A stretch of 64,000 bases of DNA from Rhizobium sp. BK376 (GCF_004341625.1 NZ_SLZG01000002.1:310001-374000); one strand, 5' to 3'; counted from the stretch's first letter, positions 10,766 through 20,111 are shown. The notes: generated by a model not told the origin, from the sequence alone. A program made the numbers and translations.

Positions 10766-11893
10766 ATGAAGAAGTCTCTTCTGTCGGCAGTGGCTCTGAC
10801 GGCCATCATGGCTTTCGGTGGTATCGCCAAGGCCGACATCCTCATTGCCGTCGGCGGCCCGCTGACCGGTCCAAACGCTGCCTTCGGCGCACAGCTCCAG
10901 AAGGGTGCTGAGCAGGCTGCTGCAGACATCAATGCCGCCGGTGGTATCAACGGCGAACAGATCAAGATCGAGCTCGGCGACGACGTTTCGGATCCGAAGC
11001 AGGGCATCTCGGTCGCGAACAAGTTCGTTGCCGATGGCGTGAAGTTCGTGATCGGTCACTTCAACTCGGGCGTTTCCATCCCGGCGTCGGAAGTCTATGC
11101 CGAAAACGGCGTTCTTGAAATCACGCCTGCTGCGACCAACCCGACCTTTACCGAGCGCGGCCTCTGGAACACGTTCCGTACCTGCGGTCGTGACGACCAG
11201 CAGGGTGGCATCGCCGGCAAGTATCTGGCTGATCACTTCAAGGACAAGAAGATCGCAATCGTTCACGACAAGACGCCTTACGGTCAGGGCCTTGCCGATG
11301 AAACCAAGAAGACCATGAATGCCGACGGTCTCAAGGAAGTCATGTACGAAGGCATCAATGTCGGCGACAAGGACTTCTCGGCCCTCATCGCGAAGATGAA
11401 GGAAGCCGGCGTCTCGATCATCTATTGGGGCGGTCTGCACACCGAAGCCGGTCTCATCATCCGCCAGGCCAAGGACCAGGGCCTGAAGGCTACGCTCGTT
11501 TCGGGCGACGGTATCGTTTCGAACGAACTGGCTTCGATCGCCGGCGACGCCGTAGAAGGCACGCTGAACACCTTCGGCCCGGATCCGACGGTCAACCCGG
11601 CCAACAAGGATCTGGTTGCGAAGTTCAAGGCTGCTGGCTTCAACCCGGAAGCCTACACGCTCTATTCCTACGCTGCGATGCAGACGATCGCAGGCGCTGC
11701 CAAGGCCGCCGGCTCGACCGACCCTGAAGCAGTGGCCAAGGCCATGAAGGAAAAGGGACCGTTCCCGACCGTTCTCGGCGACATCTCCTTCGACGACAAG
11801 GGCGACCCGAAGCTTCCCGGTTACGTCATGTACGAGTGGAAGAAGGGCCCGGATGGCAAGTACAGCTACTTCCAGCAGGCTGCTGCGAAGTAA
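10766..11893 (+). CDS. livK: Branched-chain amino acid ABC transporter periplasmic binding protein LivK
   Basis: A 375-residue periplasmic binding protein of the Leu/Ile/Val type. A signal peptide (residues 1-23, ending FGGIAKA) precedes the mature start [18 protein letters not shown]. The type I periplasmic fold shows typical segments such as [33 protein letters not shown] near residues 95-125 (quoted in parts: [10 protein letters not shown] and ITPAATNP) and a late YSYAAMQTI segment. It captures substrate for LivHMGF. It is the last gene of the unit and ends at a strong terminator. A structured leader before it may allow higher expression than the membrane components. Confidence 0.92.
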   Translation: MKKSLLSAVALTAIMAFGGIAKADILIAVGGPLTGPNAAFGAQLQKGAEQAAADINAAGGINGEQIKIELGDDVSDPKQGISVANKFVADGVKFVIGHFNSGVSIPASEVYAENGVLEITPAATNPTFTERGLWNTFRTCGRDDQQGGIAGKYLADHFKDKKIAIVHDKTPYGQGLADETKKTMNADGLKEVMYEGINVGDKDFSALIAKMKEAGVSIIYWGGLHTEAGLIIRQAKDQGLKATLVSGDGIVSNELASIAGDAVEGTLNTFGPDPTVNPANKDLVAKFKAAGFNPEAYTLYSYAAMQTIAGAAKAAGSTDPEAVAKAMKEKGPFPTVLGDISFDDKGDPKLPGYVMYEWKKGPDGKYSYFQQAAAK

Positions 11894-11924
11894 GGCTGAA
11901 CGCCAGACAAGCCAATCTATCGGG

Positions 11925-11955
11925 AGCCCGGCCATGTGCCGGGCTTCTTTCTTTT
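11925..11955 (+). terminator. Intrinsic terminator of the liv operon
   Basis: Perfect 8-bp stem AGCCCGGC / GCCGGGCT (11925-11932 and 11938-11945) with loop CATGT, followed by TCTTTCTTTT. It lies about 30 bases after the livK stop. Confidence 0.9.
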
Positions 11956-12026
11956 GGTGGCGGTTTGAATTTGATGGAATTCAGCTTAACTGTTGCGACA
12001 CAACGTGAAGCAGTAGCCGTCTAAAA

Positions 12027-12407
12027 ATGATGTCGCCAAATCGTCTCGACGACAGGGATAAACTATCGTTGTTGCTGCCGTCCGCAGGTCGACGGGACGA
12101 CATCCTTGTGCAGGCTGCGTTGGACCTCGGCGGCGAAGGTTCGGTCTACCATCTGCTTGCTGACATTCTCGAACAGGGCGAAGACATCTATGCGGTGTTG
12201 ATCGACGATCACTCGGTTGCTTGTTTCGAGCTGTCTCGCGACGAAGGTACAATCATTCGGGAGCGGTCCAGCGTAATCTCGTTCGATCAGTATCGAAGCC
12301 AAATCGGCCAGGGCAAGCGCAGGATCGGGCTCGATAAGGCAGCTGCAAACGCCAGGGAACTGATCAAGCGCGCCGCAAGCGATGCTGGTCGGCCGTCGCA
12401 GCGCTAG
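12027..12407 (+). CDS. Hypothetical protein (126 aa)
   Basis: I do not recognise this protein. It has no signal peptide, no membrane segment and no known motif. It is rich in charged residues; the middle contains an alternating beta-like stretch (IYAVLIDDHSVACFELSRDE) and the end is basic and helical (AAANARELIKRAA). Adjacent ATG codons at 12027 and 12030 are possible starts, with no convincing ribosome site. It is convergent with the response regulator gene on the other strand, ending 2 bases short of it. A competing minus-strand frame (12063-12413) looks like a shadow. It could be a small cytoplasmic regulator, but nothing shows this. Confidence 0.5.
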   Translation: MMSPNRLDDRDKLSLLLPSAGRRDDILVQAALDLGGEGSVYHLLADILEQGEDIYAVLIDDHSVACFELSRDEGTIIRERSSVISFDQYRSQIGQGKRRIGLDKAAANARELIKRAASDAGRPSQR

Positions 12408-12409
12408 CC

Positions 12410-13333
12410 TCAAATCTCATGCAGCACATGCGCCGCCTTGACCGCAGCCGAGGCGCGGTTTTCGACGCCGAGCTTCACATAAATCTGCTCCAGATGCTTG
12501 TTCACCGTGCGGGCCGAGAGGCCGAGGATTTCGCCGATGTCGCGGTTGGCCTTGCCCTTGGCGATCCAGAGCAGAACCTCGGATTCGCGTTGGGTCAGCG
12601 CAAAATGCTGGCGCAGGATTTCGTCGTCGCTGCGCTTGCTCGATGCGGTGAGGCGGAAGAGATGTTCGTCCGGGCCGATCGTGCCGAGAAATGCGAGCTG
12701 CAGCGCGGCCTGGCCGCCGTGGCTGATCGCGAGGCTATTGTCGCGCGGCGTGCCGGCCTTGTTGCGCTCGCGCATGAAGGCGCCGATTTCGCGGACGACG
12801 ACATCGAGGCCATCATCGCTGCCAATGGCGGCATTGACGAGGCGAGTCGCCTGCGGCGTCGACCAATGGATGGAGCCGTCGCTGCGCACTGCCAGCAGGT
12901 GCCTCCCGGCGGCGTCGAGGGCCACACGGGCGCTCTGGGCCGAGCGGGCGTTGCGCAAGTGGACGCGGATGCGGGCGCGCAGCTCGTCGACATTGATCGG
13001 CTTGGTCAGATAGTCGACGCCACCCGATTCCAGCGCGTGGACCACATGCTCGGTCTCCGTCAACCCTGTCATGAAGATGACGGGAACCTGACTGATCGCG
13101 GCATTGGCTTTGATACGCCGGCAGGTCTCGAAACCATCCATGGAAGGCATGACGGCATCGAGCAGGATGATATCGGGCGTGATGCGTTCGACGATGTTCA
13201 GCGCTGCCTGCCCGGATGTCGCGATCAGCGCGGAAAAGCCGGATTGCTCCAGCGCATCCGTCAGGAATCCGAGCGCGTCCGGGGAATCATCCACCAGCAG
13301 AACGATATCGCGGGGAGGGGCGGGTTCAGCCAA
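12410..13333 (-). CDS. LuxR-family two-component response regulator
   Basis: A 307-residue response regulator. The receiver domain (residues 8-130) has the acidic pair VDD at 14-16, phospho-acceptor Asp59 in LLDAVMP, and the lysine in LTKPIN. A middle segment of about 110 residues, loosely PAS-like, leads to a C-terminal LuxR helix-turn-helix (about 245-303: LTQRESEVLLWIAKG...LSARTVNKHLEQIYVKLGV). The only sensible start is a TTG at 13333, which overlaps the end of the hybrid kinase gene by 8 bases. The two are therefore translationally coupled and very likely cognate. Its targets are unknown; the divergent urtA promoter is an obvious candidate. Confidence 0.88.
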   Translation of the reverse strand: MAEPAPPRDIVLLVDDSPDALGFLTDALEQSGFSALIATSGQAALNIVERITPDIILLDAVMPSMDGFETCRRIKANAAISQVPVIFMTGLTETEHVVHALESGGVDYLTKPINVDELRARIRVHLRNARSAQSARVALDAAGRHLLAVRSDGSIHWSTPQATRLVNAAIGSDDGLDVVVREIGAFMRERNKAGTPRDNSLAISHGGQAALQLAFLGTIGPDEHLFRLTASSKRSDDEILRQHFALTQRESEVLLWIAKGKANRDIGEILGLSARTVNKHLEQIYVKLGVENRASAAVKAAHVLHEI

Positions 13334-16300
13334 GCGGTTCTACCTTTTCGTCGTCGAATGTCTTCAGGAAAGCCAGGAAGCCGTCGAGATCGAAGGCCTG
13401 GACATAGGGGCGGAGCGCTGTCGTGAAGGGCTGGTTTTCATCGAGCGCGGCAAGCTCGGTGAGCTTTGCGTCGATGCCCCTGACATAGCCGATTTCGCCG
13501 AGGCGGATCAACTCCTGCACATGCGCGATGCCGGGGGTTCTTAGCGGTGGTGGCGGCTTGGGGATAGGGGTCGCCTGCGGATCGGCGTAGGTCCACTTCA
13601 GACCGAGATGCAAAGCGAGCTTGTCGCGGATCTGGCGGATATCGACAGGCTTGGCAATGGCGTCGTTATGACTGTCGTCGCTACCCTGTGTGGCCGCGGC
13701 ATCGCCAATATTGGCCGACAGCATCAGGATCGGCGCCGTCTGGCCGCTCTCCCTGAGACGAGAGACGAGCTGCCAGCCGTTCATGCCCGGCATGGAAATA
13801 TCGACGAGGAAGAGGTCGGGCTTGATGCCCTCGATCAAGGTCAGGCAATCCGGGCCGCTCGCCGCTGTCAGCACCACGAAGTCGAGCGGCACCAGCACCT
13901 CGCGCATCAGCTCGCGGTGATCCTCATTGTCATCGACGACGACGATGGTGCGGCGGGGGCCGTCATAGCCCGAGATCTTCTGCTCCTGTGCCGGCGGCTT
14001 CATCTGGCGGTGGACGCCCGACAGCATCAGGCGGACGCGGAAGGTCGAGCCCTTGTCCTTTTCGCTGGCGACGGAGATTTCGCCGCCAAGCGTGTTGGTC
14101 AGGAGCTGGGTGATGGTGAGGCCGAGGCCGAGGCCGGGCATGGGACGGACGCTGTCTGCCTCGCCGCGCTGGAATGGCTCGTAGATGCGGCCGAGATCCT
14201 TCTCCGCAATCCCTCTGCCGGTATCGGCAACGGAAAAGGTCGCGACCTGGCTGCGATAGGCGACATCGAAAGTGACGCTGCCGTGGTCGGTAAATTTGAT
14301 CGCGTTGGAGAGAAGGTTGACGAGGATCTGGCGAAGGCGTTTTTCATCGGTGCGCACGAAATCGGGAAGGCTGGGCGCGCGGGTATCGACGAATTCCAGG
14401 CCTTTGGCTATCGCTTGTGGGCGGAACATATCGACGATCTGGTCGAGGAAGTCGCGGATGTTGATCTCGTTGGAATAGACCTGCAGTCGGCCGGCCTCGA
14501 TCTTGGAAATATCCAGCAGGCCGTCGATCAGGCCGGAGAGATGCTCGGCCGAGCGGCGGATGACCTTGATCGAGGATTGCCGGGGCGCCGGAATCGTCTC
14601 GTCGCGTTCCAGGATCTGGGCATAGCCGAGTACGGCGTTCAGCGGCGTGCGCAACTCGTGGCTGAGGCCGACGACATAGCGGCTCTTGGCGCGGTTGGCC
14701 GCTTCCGCCGCCTCCTTGGCGCTTTGCAGCGCCGCATCCGTCTTCTTGTGGGCGGCGATTTCCTTCAGAAGTAGCGTGTTCTGGCGCGAGGATTCCTCCT
14801 CGGCCACCACGCGGCTGTCATGGGCCAGCACGTAGAACCAGCAGACGACGCCCGAAATGACGGCGAAGACGAAGAAGACGATCAGGATCGTGCGATCGAC
14901 GACCTCTGCCGTCTCCGGTAAGGCGGAGCCGACCTGATGGGCGATCATCGCGAGGATGGCGCCGACGGCCGTCAGCGCGAGCACGACGGCAATCCCGTAG
15001 CGGCCGAGGCGGGTGGCGAGCTTCTGGACGATCGTCTCGGGCAGCAGCGTCTTCGCGACAGTGCCGACCTGCGCGTTGAAATGCGCCTTCGGCTTGCACA
15101 TGTCGTGGCAGCGGCTGTCGAGCGAGCAGCAGAGCGAGCAGATCGGGGCGGCATAGGCCGGGCACCAGGCCATATCCTCCGGCTCGAAGGGATGTTCGCA
15201 GATCGAGCAGGTGATGCTGGTGAGGTTCTTCCAGCTTTGGCGCGGCTTGCGGGCGAGATAGAACTTGCCTTTCGTCGTCCAGGCGATGGCGGGAGAGGCC
15301 GCAAAGGCGATGACCAGCGTGATATAGGGGGCGAGCGAGGCGGCAACCGCGCCGAAGGCGCCGAAATGGGCGATCAGCGAGATCGTTGCGGACAGCGTCA
15401 TGGCGCCGAGGCCGACGGGGTTGATATCGTAGAGATGCGCGCGCTTGAACTCGATGCCCGGAGGGGCAAGGCCGAGCGGCTTGTTGATGAAGAGATCGGC
15501 GGAGATTGTGCAGAGCCAGGCCATGGCGACGATCGAGAAGATGCCGAGCGTTTCCTCCAGCAGCCGATAGATGCCGAGCTCCATCAGGAGAAGCGCGATA
15601 GCGACGTTGAAGACGAGCCAGATGACCCGGCCCGGATGGCTATGCGTCAGCCGCGAGAAGAAATTCGACCAGGCGAGCGAGCCGGCATAGGCGTTCATCA
15701 CATTGATCTTCAGCTGCGAGACCATGACGAAGGCGGCCATCAGCAAGAGCGCGGCGCTATGCCAAGGGATCATGTAGCCGAAGGCGGTCAGGTACATCTG
15801 CGCCGGATCGGCGGCGCGATCGGCCGGCACGCCCGAGGTTAGCGTCAGCACGACGAGGAAGGAGCCGGCCAGCAGCTTCGGCGCACCGATGATGACCCAG
15901 CCAGGTCCGGCGAGGAAGATCGCCAGCCGATGGCGCCATTTGCGATGGCCTTCCGGCGGCAGGAAGCGCAGGAAGTCGGCCTGTTCGCCGATCTGAGACA
16001 TCAGCGCGAGGATGACGGCGGAGGCGGCGCCGAATTCGACGAGATCGAAGGGCGCGATGGTGCCTGCAGGGTCGGAGGAATGGTGGATGCCGGCAAAGGC
16101 GCGCCAGACATCGAATTTCTGCCAGTCGGAGAAGGCGATGAAGATGAAGGGCAGGACGTTCAGCACGATCCAGAAAGGCTGGGTCAGAAGCTGGAAGCGG
16201 CTGATCAGCCGCACCCCGTGCGTGACCAGCGGAATGACCATGCAGGCGCTAAGGATATAGCCGATCCACAGCGGGATGCCGAGCGTCAGTTCCAGCGCGC

Positions 16301-16715
16301 CCGACATGATCGATGCCTCGATTGCAAACAGCATGAAGGTGAAGCTTGCGTAGATCAGCGATGTGATGGTCGAGCCGATATAGCCGAAGCTCGCGCCGCG
16401 AGTCAGCAGGTCGATATCGACGCCGTGGCGGATGGCATAGCGGCTGATCGGCAGGCCGATCGCCAGCATGGCGACCGACGCGACGATAATGGCGAAGAAA
16501 GCGTTGGTCGTGCCGTAGGAGAGGGTGATCGCGCCGCCGATCGCCTCCAGCGCCAAGAAGGAGATGGCGCCGATCGCGGTCTGCGAGATGCGCTGCGAGG
16601 AGAATTGCCGGGCGCTCTTGGCGGTGAAACGCAGCGCATAGTCTTCCAGTGTCTGGTTGGCGACCCAGCGGTTATATTCGCGCCTGACTGGAATGATGCG
16701 TTGCCGCGCTGCCAT
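13326..16715 (-). CDS. Hybrid histidine kinase with NCS1 transporter-like sensor domain
   Basis: A 1129-residue fusion. Residues ~15-480 look like a whole nucleobase:cation symporter-1 (cytosine/purine permease) with about 12 helices. Residues 500-545 form a cysteine cluster (C503, C506, C518, C526, C529, C530, C536, C540) that resembles a zinc or Fe-S site. Two further helices lie at ~574-595 and 607-630, followed by a coiled coil (~635-680), a HisKA domain with His686 in SHELRTPLN, an HATPase with N-box NAIKF and DTGRGIA, a receiver with Asp972 in LVDISMPGMNG, and a ~90-residue tail. The start is supported by AAGGAGAG 6 bases before ATG. Transporter-fused kinases such as CbrA and CrbS carry an SSS domain in this place; here the domain is NCS1-like. 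It faces urtA across 216 bases, so urea or nucleobase-derived nitrogen is a plausible signal (inference). Confidence 0.88.
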   Translation of the reverse strand: MAARQRIIPVRREYNRWVANQTLEDYALRFTAKSARQFSSQRISQTAIGAISFLALEAIGGAITLSYGTTNAFFAIIVASVAMLAIGLPISRYAIRHGVDIDLLTRGASFGYIGSTITSLIYASFTFMLFAIEASIMSGALELTLGIPLWIGYILSACMVIPLVTHGVRLISRFQLLTQPFWIVLNVLPFIFIAFSDWQKFDVWRAFAGIHHSSDPAGTIAPFDLVEFGAASAVILALMSQIGEQADFLRFLPPEGHRKWRHRLAIFLAGPGWVIIGAPKLLAGSFLVVLTLTSGVPADRAADPAQMYLTAFGYMIPWHSAALLLMAAFVMVSQLKINVMNAYAGSLAWSNFFSRLTHSHPGRVIWLVFNVAIALLLMELGIYRLLEETLGIFSIVAMAWLCTISADLFINKPLGLAPPGIEFKRAHLYDINPVGLGAMTLSATISLIAHFGAFGAVAASLAPYITLVIAFAASPAIAWTTKGKFYLARKPRQSWKNLTSITCSICEHPFEPEDMAWCPAYAAPICSLCCSLDSRCHDMCKPKAHFNAQVGTVAKTLLPETIVQKLATRLGRYGIAVVLALTAVGAILAMIAHQVGSALPETAEVVDRTILIVFFVFAVISGVVCWFYVLAHDSRVVAEEESSRQNTLLLKEIAAHKKTDAALQSAKEAAEAANRAKSRYVVGLSHELRTPLNAVLGYAQILERDETIPAPRQSSIKVIRRSAEHLSGLIDGLLDISKIEAGRLQVYSNEINIRDFLDQIVDMFRPQAIAKGLEFVDTRAPSLPDFVRTDEKRLRQILVNLLSNAIKFTDHGSVTFDVAYRSQVATFSVADTGRGIAEKDLGRIYEPFQRGEADSVRPMPGLGLGLTITQLLTNTLGGEISVASEKDKGSTFRVRLMLSGVHRQMKPPAQEQKISGYDGPRRTIVVVDDNEDHRELMREVLVPLDFVVLTAASGPDCLTLIEGIKPDLFLVDISMPGMNGWQLVSRLRESGQTAPILMLSANIGDAAATQGSDDSHNDAIAKPVDIRQIRDKLALHLGLKWTYADPQATPIPKPPPPLRTPGIAHVQELIRLGEIGYVRGIDAKLTELAALDENQPFTTALRPYVQAFDLDGFLAFLKTFDDEKVEPLG

Positions 16716-16931
16716 GCCTCTCCTTCAAGCTGTTCCTTCAGTCTTTCATGATGTCGTAACACGGATCGGAAGGTCGCTTAAGAGTGCAGGGCAGCATAAA
16801 ACTGCACATTTCCCCCCGGCGCCTACGTCATATTACGTATACGGTTTTGCAGCGCAGCACCGGATAGTTCCCTCAGGCAGCGGTTAACCTTCGTTAAAAG
16901 CCGCTGAACTGCCTAAAAGAGGGGAACTATC
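16716..16931. promoter_or_regulatory. Divergent control region between the NCS1-kinase gene and urtA
   Basis: 216 bases holding both promoters. A TACGT direct repeat spaced by 10 bases (16824-16828 and 16834-16838) occurs in TACGTCATATTACGTA, followed by TACGG at 16840. A short dyad GTGCAG / CTGCAC spans 16784-16807. No clear sigma-54 element (TGGCAC-N5-TTGC) is present. The TACGT repeat could be the site of the LuxR-type partner regulator; this is inference. Confidence 0.4.
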
Positions 16932-18221
16932 ATGAAACTCAAGGCACAGATCTCTGCCGCACTTCTCGCCGCCGTAATGTCGACGACCGCGCTTCACGGC
17001 GTCTTTGCCGCCGACGACACGATCAAGGTCGGCGTGCTGCATTCGCTTTCCGGCACGATGGCGATTTCCGAGACGACGCTGAAAGACGCCATGCTGATGC
17101 TCATCGACGAGCAGAACAAGAAGGGCGGCGTTCTCGGCAAGAAGCTCGAGCCTGTCGTCGTCGATCCGGCCTCCGACTGGCCGCTCTTTGCCGAAAAGGC
17201 CCGCGAACTGGTCGAAAAGGACAAGGTTTCGGCTGTCTTCGGTTGCTGGACTTCCGTTTCGCGCAAGTCGGTTCTCCCTGTTTTCAAGGAGCTGAATTCG
17301 ATCCTCTTCTACCCTGTTCAGTTCGAGGGTGAGGAATCCGAGCGCAACGTCTTCTACACGGGTGCCGCTCCAAACCAGCAGGCGATCCCGGCTGTCGATT
17401 ACCTGATGCAGAACGAAGGCGTTCAGCGCTGGGTTCTCGAAGGCACCGACTATGTCTATCCGCGCACGACCAACAAGATCCTCGAAGCCTATCTGAAGTC
17501 CAAGGGCGTCAAGGACGAAGACATCATCGTCAACTACACGCCGTTCGGTTTCTCCGACTGGCAGACGGAAGTCTCGAAGATCAAGTCCTTCGGCGGCGCC
17601 GGCAAGAAGACCGCCGTCGTCTCGACGATCAACGGCGACGCCAACGTTCCCTTCTACAAGGAGCTCGGCAACCAGGGCGTCAAGGCCGAGGACATCCCGG
17701 TCGTCGCCTTCTCGGTTGGTGAAGAAGAACTCTCCGGCATGGATACGAAGCCGCTGGTCGGCCATCTCGCCGCCTGGAACTACTTTGAATCCGTCGATAC
17801 GCCTGCCAATGCCGAATTCATCAAGGAATGGCACGCCTATACGAAGAACGACAAACGGGTAACGAACGACCCGATGGAAGCTGCCTATATCGGCTTCAAC
17901 ATGTGGGTGAAGGCCGTCGAAAAGGCCGGCACGACCGATCCGGACAAGGTCATCGACGCGCTGCCGGGCGTTTCCGTTCCGAACCTGACGGGCGGCATCG
18001 CGACGATGATGCCGAACCACTACATCACCAAGCCGGTTTTGATCGGCGAAATCCAGGACAACGGCCAGTTCGACGTCGTCTCCCAGACCCCCGAGGTCAT
18101 CGGCGACGAATGGTCCGACTATCTGCCGGACTCCAAGGATCTGATGTCCGATTGGCTGGCGCCGATGAAGTGCGGCAACTTCAACGTGACGACCGGCAAA
18201 TGCGGCGGCAAGGGAATGTGA
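16932..18221 (+). CDS. urtA: Urea ABC transporter periplasmic binding protein UrtA
   Basis: A 429-residue periplasmic protein. A signal peptide ends near residue 26 (TALHGVFA), then DDTIKVGVLHSLSGTMAISE, characteristic of UrtA and AmiC-like urea/amide binders. The motif FGCWTSVSRKSVLPVFKELN and the C-terminal GGKGM tail rich in Gly and Cys (MKCGNFNVTTGKCGGKGM) are typical of the family. It binds urea and delivers it to UrtBC. It is the first gene of urtABCDE, which leads into the urease cluster. A mosaic repeat separates it from urtB, which may protect its mRNA 3-prime end. Confidence 0.94.
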   Translation: MKLKAQISAALLAAVMSTTALHGVFAADDTIKVGVLHSLSGTMAISETTLKDAMLMLIDEQNKKGGVLGKKLEPVVVDPASDWPLFAEKARELVEKDKVSAVFGCWTSVSRKSVLPVFKELNSILFYPVQFEGEESERNVFYTGAAPNQQAIPAVDYLMQNEGVQRWVLEGTDYVYPRTTNKILEAYLKSKGVKDEDIIVNYTPFGFSDWQTEVSKIKSFGGAGKKTAVVSTINGDANVPFYKELGNQGVKAEDIPVVAFSVGEEELSGMDTKPLVGHLAAWNYFESVDTPANAEFIKEWHAYTKNDKRVTNDPMEAAYIGFNMWVKAVEKAGTTDPDKVIDALPGVSVPNLTGGIATMMPNHYITKPVLIGEIQDNGQFDVVSQTPEVIGDEWSDYLPDSKDLMSDWLAPMKCGNFNVTTGKCGGKGM

Positions 18222-18307
18222 TCGGGTTCGCTGGATATTGAAAAGGCTGCGGGCGGGGTCTTCTGCCCGCGGCTGGTCTGAGGCCGAGTTGTGTATGTGG
18301 CTTAAGA

Positions 18308-18440
18308 CCCTCTCTGCCCTGCCGGGCATCTCCCCCACAAGGGGGGAGAAGACTCGCGGCACCCGCTCGTTTCCGTTGTGGGGCTTCGGCGGCGCGGCGG
18401 GTTAGTCCCTCCCCCTTGTGGGGAGGGGTTGGGGAGGGGC
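18308..18440. repeat. Mosaic palindromic repeat (RIME-like), copy 1, between urtA and urtB
   Basis: Left module: TCTGCCCTGCCGGGCATCTC followed by CCCCACAAGGGGGGAGA. After about 50 unrelated bases comes a right module, CCCTCCCCCTTGTGGGGAGG then GGTTGGGGAGGGG. Each module folds on itself. The same left module recurs at 22054, 45046, 46562 and, partly degraded, 41429; the same right module recurs at 41526-41562. The name RIME refers to the mosaic elements described from Rhizobium; identity to that family is from memory. Confidence 0.8.
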
Positions 18441-18485
18441 CTTCAGCCACACGCACCAACCCGGCAATCCGAGGGGGACTGCGCC

Positions 18486-20111
18486 ATGTTCGACACATTC
18501 GTTTACCGCATCGGCCTGGCGATATCGGCCGGCTTTCTCCTGTGCATCCTCGCCGTCGGTGGCTTGAGGGCGCAGGACGATCCGCATGGCCTGATCAACT
18601 CGCTCGGCCCGGCGAATTTCCAGCAGGCCGACGAGATCGTGAAGAACCTCGCCAAGACGGGCGATGCGAAGATCGTGCCAGCCCTCGAAGCCTTCTCCAA
18701 CGGCGATCTCTATATCCGCAAGTCGGACAACCAGGTTTTCATGACCAAGCCCGCCGGCTCCTTCGACCTTGCCATCATAGATCCCATCAGCGGCGAGAAG
18801 GTCGGTCAGGAAAACAAGGGCAACCTGACCAAGATCAAGGTCAACAACAATCTGCGCCGCTCGATCCGCGCGGCGATCGGCGGCCTGACGCTGATGAGCC
18901 CGGATCGCGGTGTCCGGCTCGAAGCCGCCGAATCCATCCTGAAAGCCCCTAGCGCCGACAGCCTCGAGGCCATCGAAACCGCGCTGAAGAGCGAGAAGGA
19001 CAGCGAGATCCGCAGTGCTCTCGACAAGGCACGCTCTGTCGCCATCCTCTCCTCCGACCGGTCGATCGATGACAAGAAGGCGGCGATCCAGGCGATCCGC
19101 GAGGAAGGCGGCCGCGATGCCGTCGGCATTCTCTCCTCCATTACCGTTGACGACAGCCTGAAGCCCGATGTCGCCGCCGCGATCAAGAGCGTGCAGGATA
19201 GTCTGGCGATCTGGGACGGCGTGCAGAACGTCTGGTACGGACTATCGCTGGGCTCCGTCTTGCTGCTGGCGGCGATCGGCCTTGCCATCACTTTCGGCGT
19301 CATGGGCATCATCAACATGGCGCATGGCGAAATGGTCATGCTGGGCGCCTATTCGACCTATGTCGTGCAGGCGATCATCCGGTCTTCCTTCCCCGGACTG
19401 TTCGACTGGTCACTGGCGATCGCGCTGCCGGTTGCCGTCATCGTCACGGGCGCGGTCGGGCTGGTCATCGAGCGCTGCGTTATCCGTTTCCTCTATGGCC
19501 GGCCGCTGGAAACGCTGCTCGCCACCTGGGGCATTTCGCTGATCCTGCAGCAGGCTGTGCGTTCGATCTTCGGGCCGACCAATCAGGAGGTCGGCAACCC
19601 CTCCTGGATGTCCGGTTCCTTCGACGTCGGCTATATGAGCGTCACCTGGAACCGTGCCTGGATCATCGTCTTCTCGCTCGCGGTCTTTTTCGCCCTGCTG
19701 ATGCTGCTCAAGCGCTCGTCCTTCGGGCTGCAGATGCGGGCGGTGACGCAGAACCGGCGCATGGCCTCCTCCATGGGTATCCGCACGCCCTGGGTCGATG
19801 CCTTCACCTTCGCGCTGGGATCGGCGATCGCCGGCATGGCGGGTGTCGCGCTTTCCCAGATCGACAACGTCTCGCCCAATCTCGGCCAGAACTACATCAT
19901 CGACAGCTTCATGGTCGTGGTGTTCGGCGGCGTCGGCAATCTCTGGGGCACGCTGGTCGGCGCCTTCTCGCTCGGCATCCTCAACAAGTTCCTCGAACCC
20001 TATGCCGGCGCGGTGCTCGGCAAGATCCTGGTGCTCGTGCTCATCATCCTCTTCATCCAGAAACGTCCGCGCGGCCTGTTCGCGCTCAAGGGAAGGGCGG
20101 TGGAAGCATGA
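18486..20111 (+). CDS. urtB: Urea ABC transporter permease UrtB
   Basis: A 541-residue permease. The chosen ATG at 18486 begins a signal-like hydrophobic segment (FVYRIGLAISAGFLLCILAVGGL). An upstream in-frame start at 18378 would translate through the mosaic repeat and is rejected. Residues ~30-240 form a periplasmic helical-repeat extension (alternating LEAAESILKAP and IETALKSEKDSEIRSALDKA units) that is usual for UrtB. The LivH-like core follows (LAITFGVMGIINMAHGEMVMLGAY). It forms the urea channel with UrtC. Its stop overlaps the urtC start by 4 bases. Confidence 0.94.
   Translation: MFDTFVYRIGLAISAGFLLCILAVGGLRAQDDPHGLINSLGPANFQQADEIVKNLAKTGDAKIVPALEAFSNGDLYIRKSDNQVFMTKPAGSFDLAIIDPISGEKVGQENKGNLTKIKVNNNLRRSIRAAIGGLTLMSPDRGVRLEAAESILKAPSADSLEAIETALKSEKDSEIRSALDKARSVAILSSDRSIDDKKAAIQAIREEGGRDAVGILSSITVDDSLKPDVAAAIKSVQDSLAIWDGVQNVWYGLSLGSVLLLAAIGLAITFGVMGIINMAHGEMVMLGAYSTYVVQAIIRSSFPGLFDWSLAIALPVAVIVTGAVGLVIERCVIRFLYGRPLETLLATWGISLILQQAVRSIFGPTNQEVGNPSWMSGSFDVGYMSVTWNRAWIIVFSLAVFFALLMLLKRSSFGLQMRAVTQNRRMASSMGIRTPWVDAFTFALGSAIAGMAGVALSQIDNVSPNLGQNYIIDSFMVVVFGGVGNLWGTLVGAFSLGILNKFLEPYAGAVLGKILVLVLIILFIQKRPRGLFALKGRAVEA

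Noticed and set aside
18378..18485. Upstream start for urtB
   Set aside because: The added residues are translated repeat sequence. ATG 18486 gives a proper hydrophobic N-terminus.
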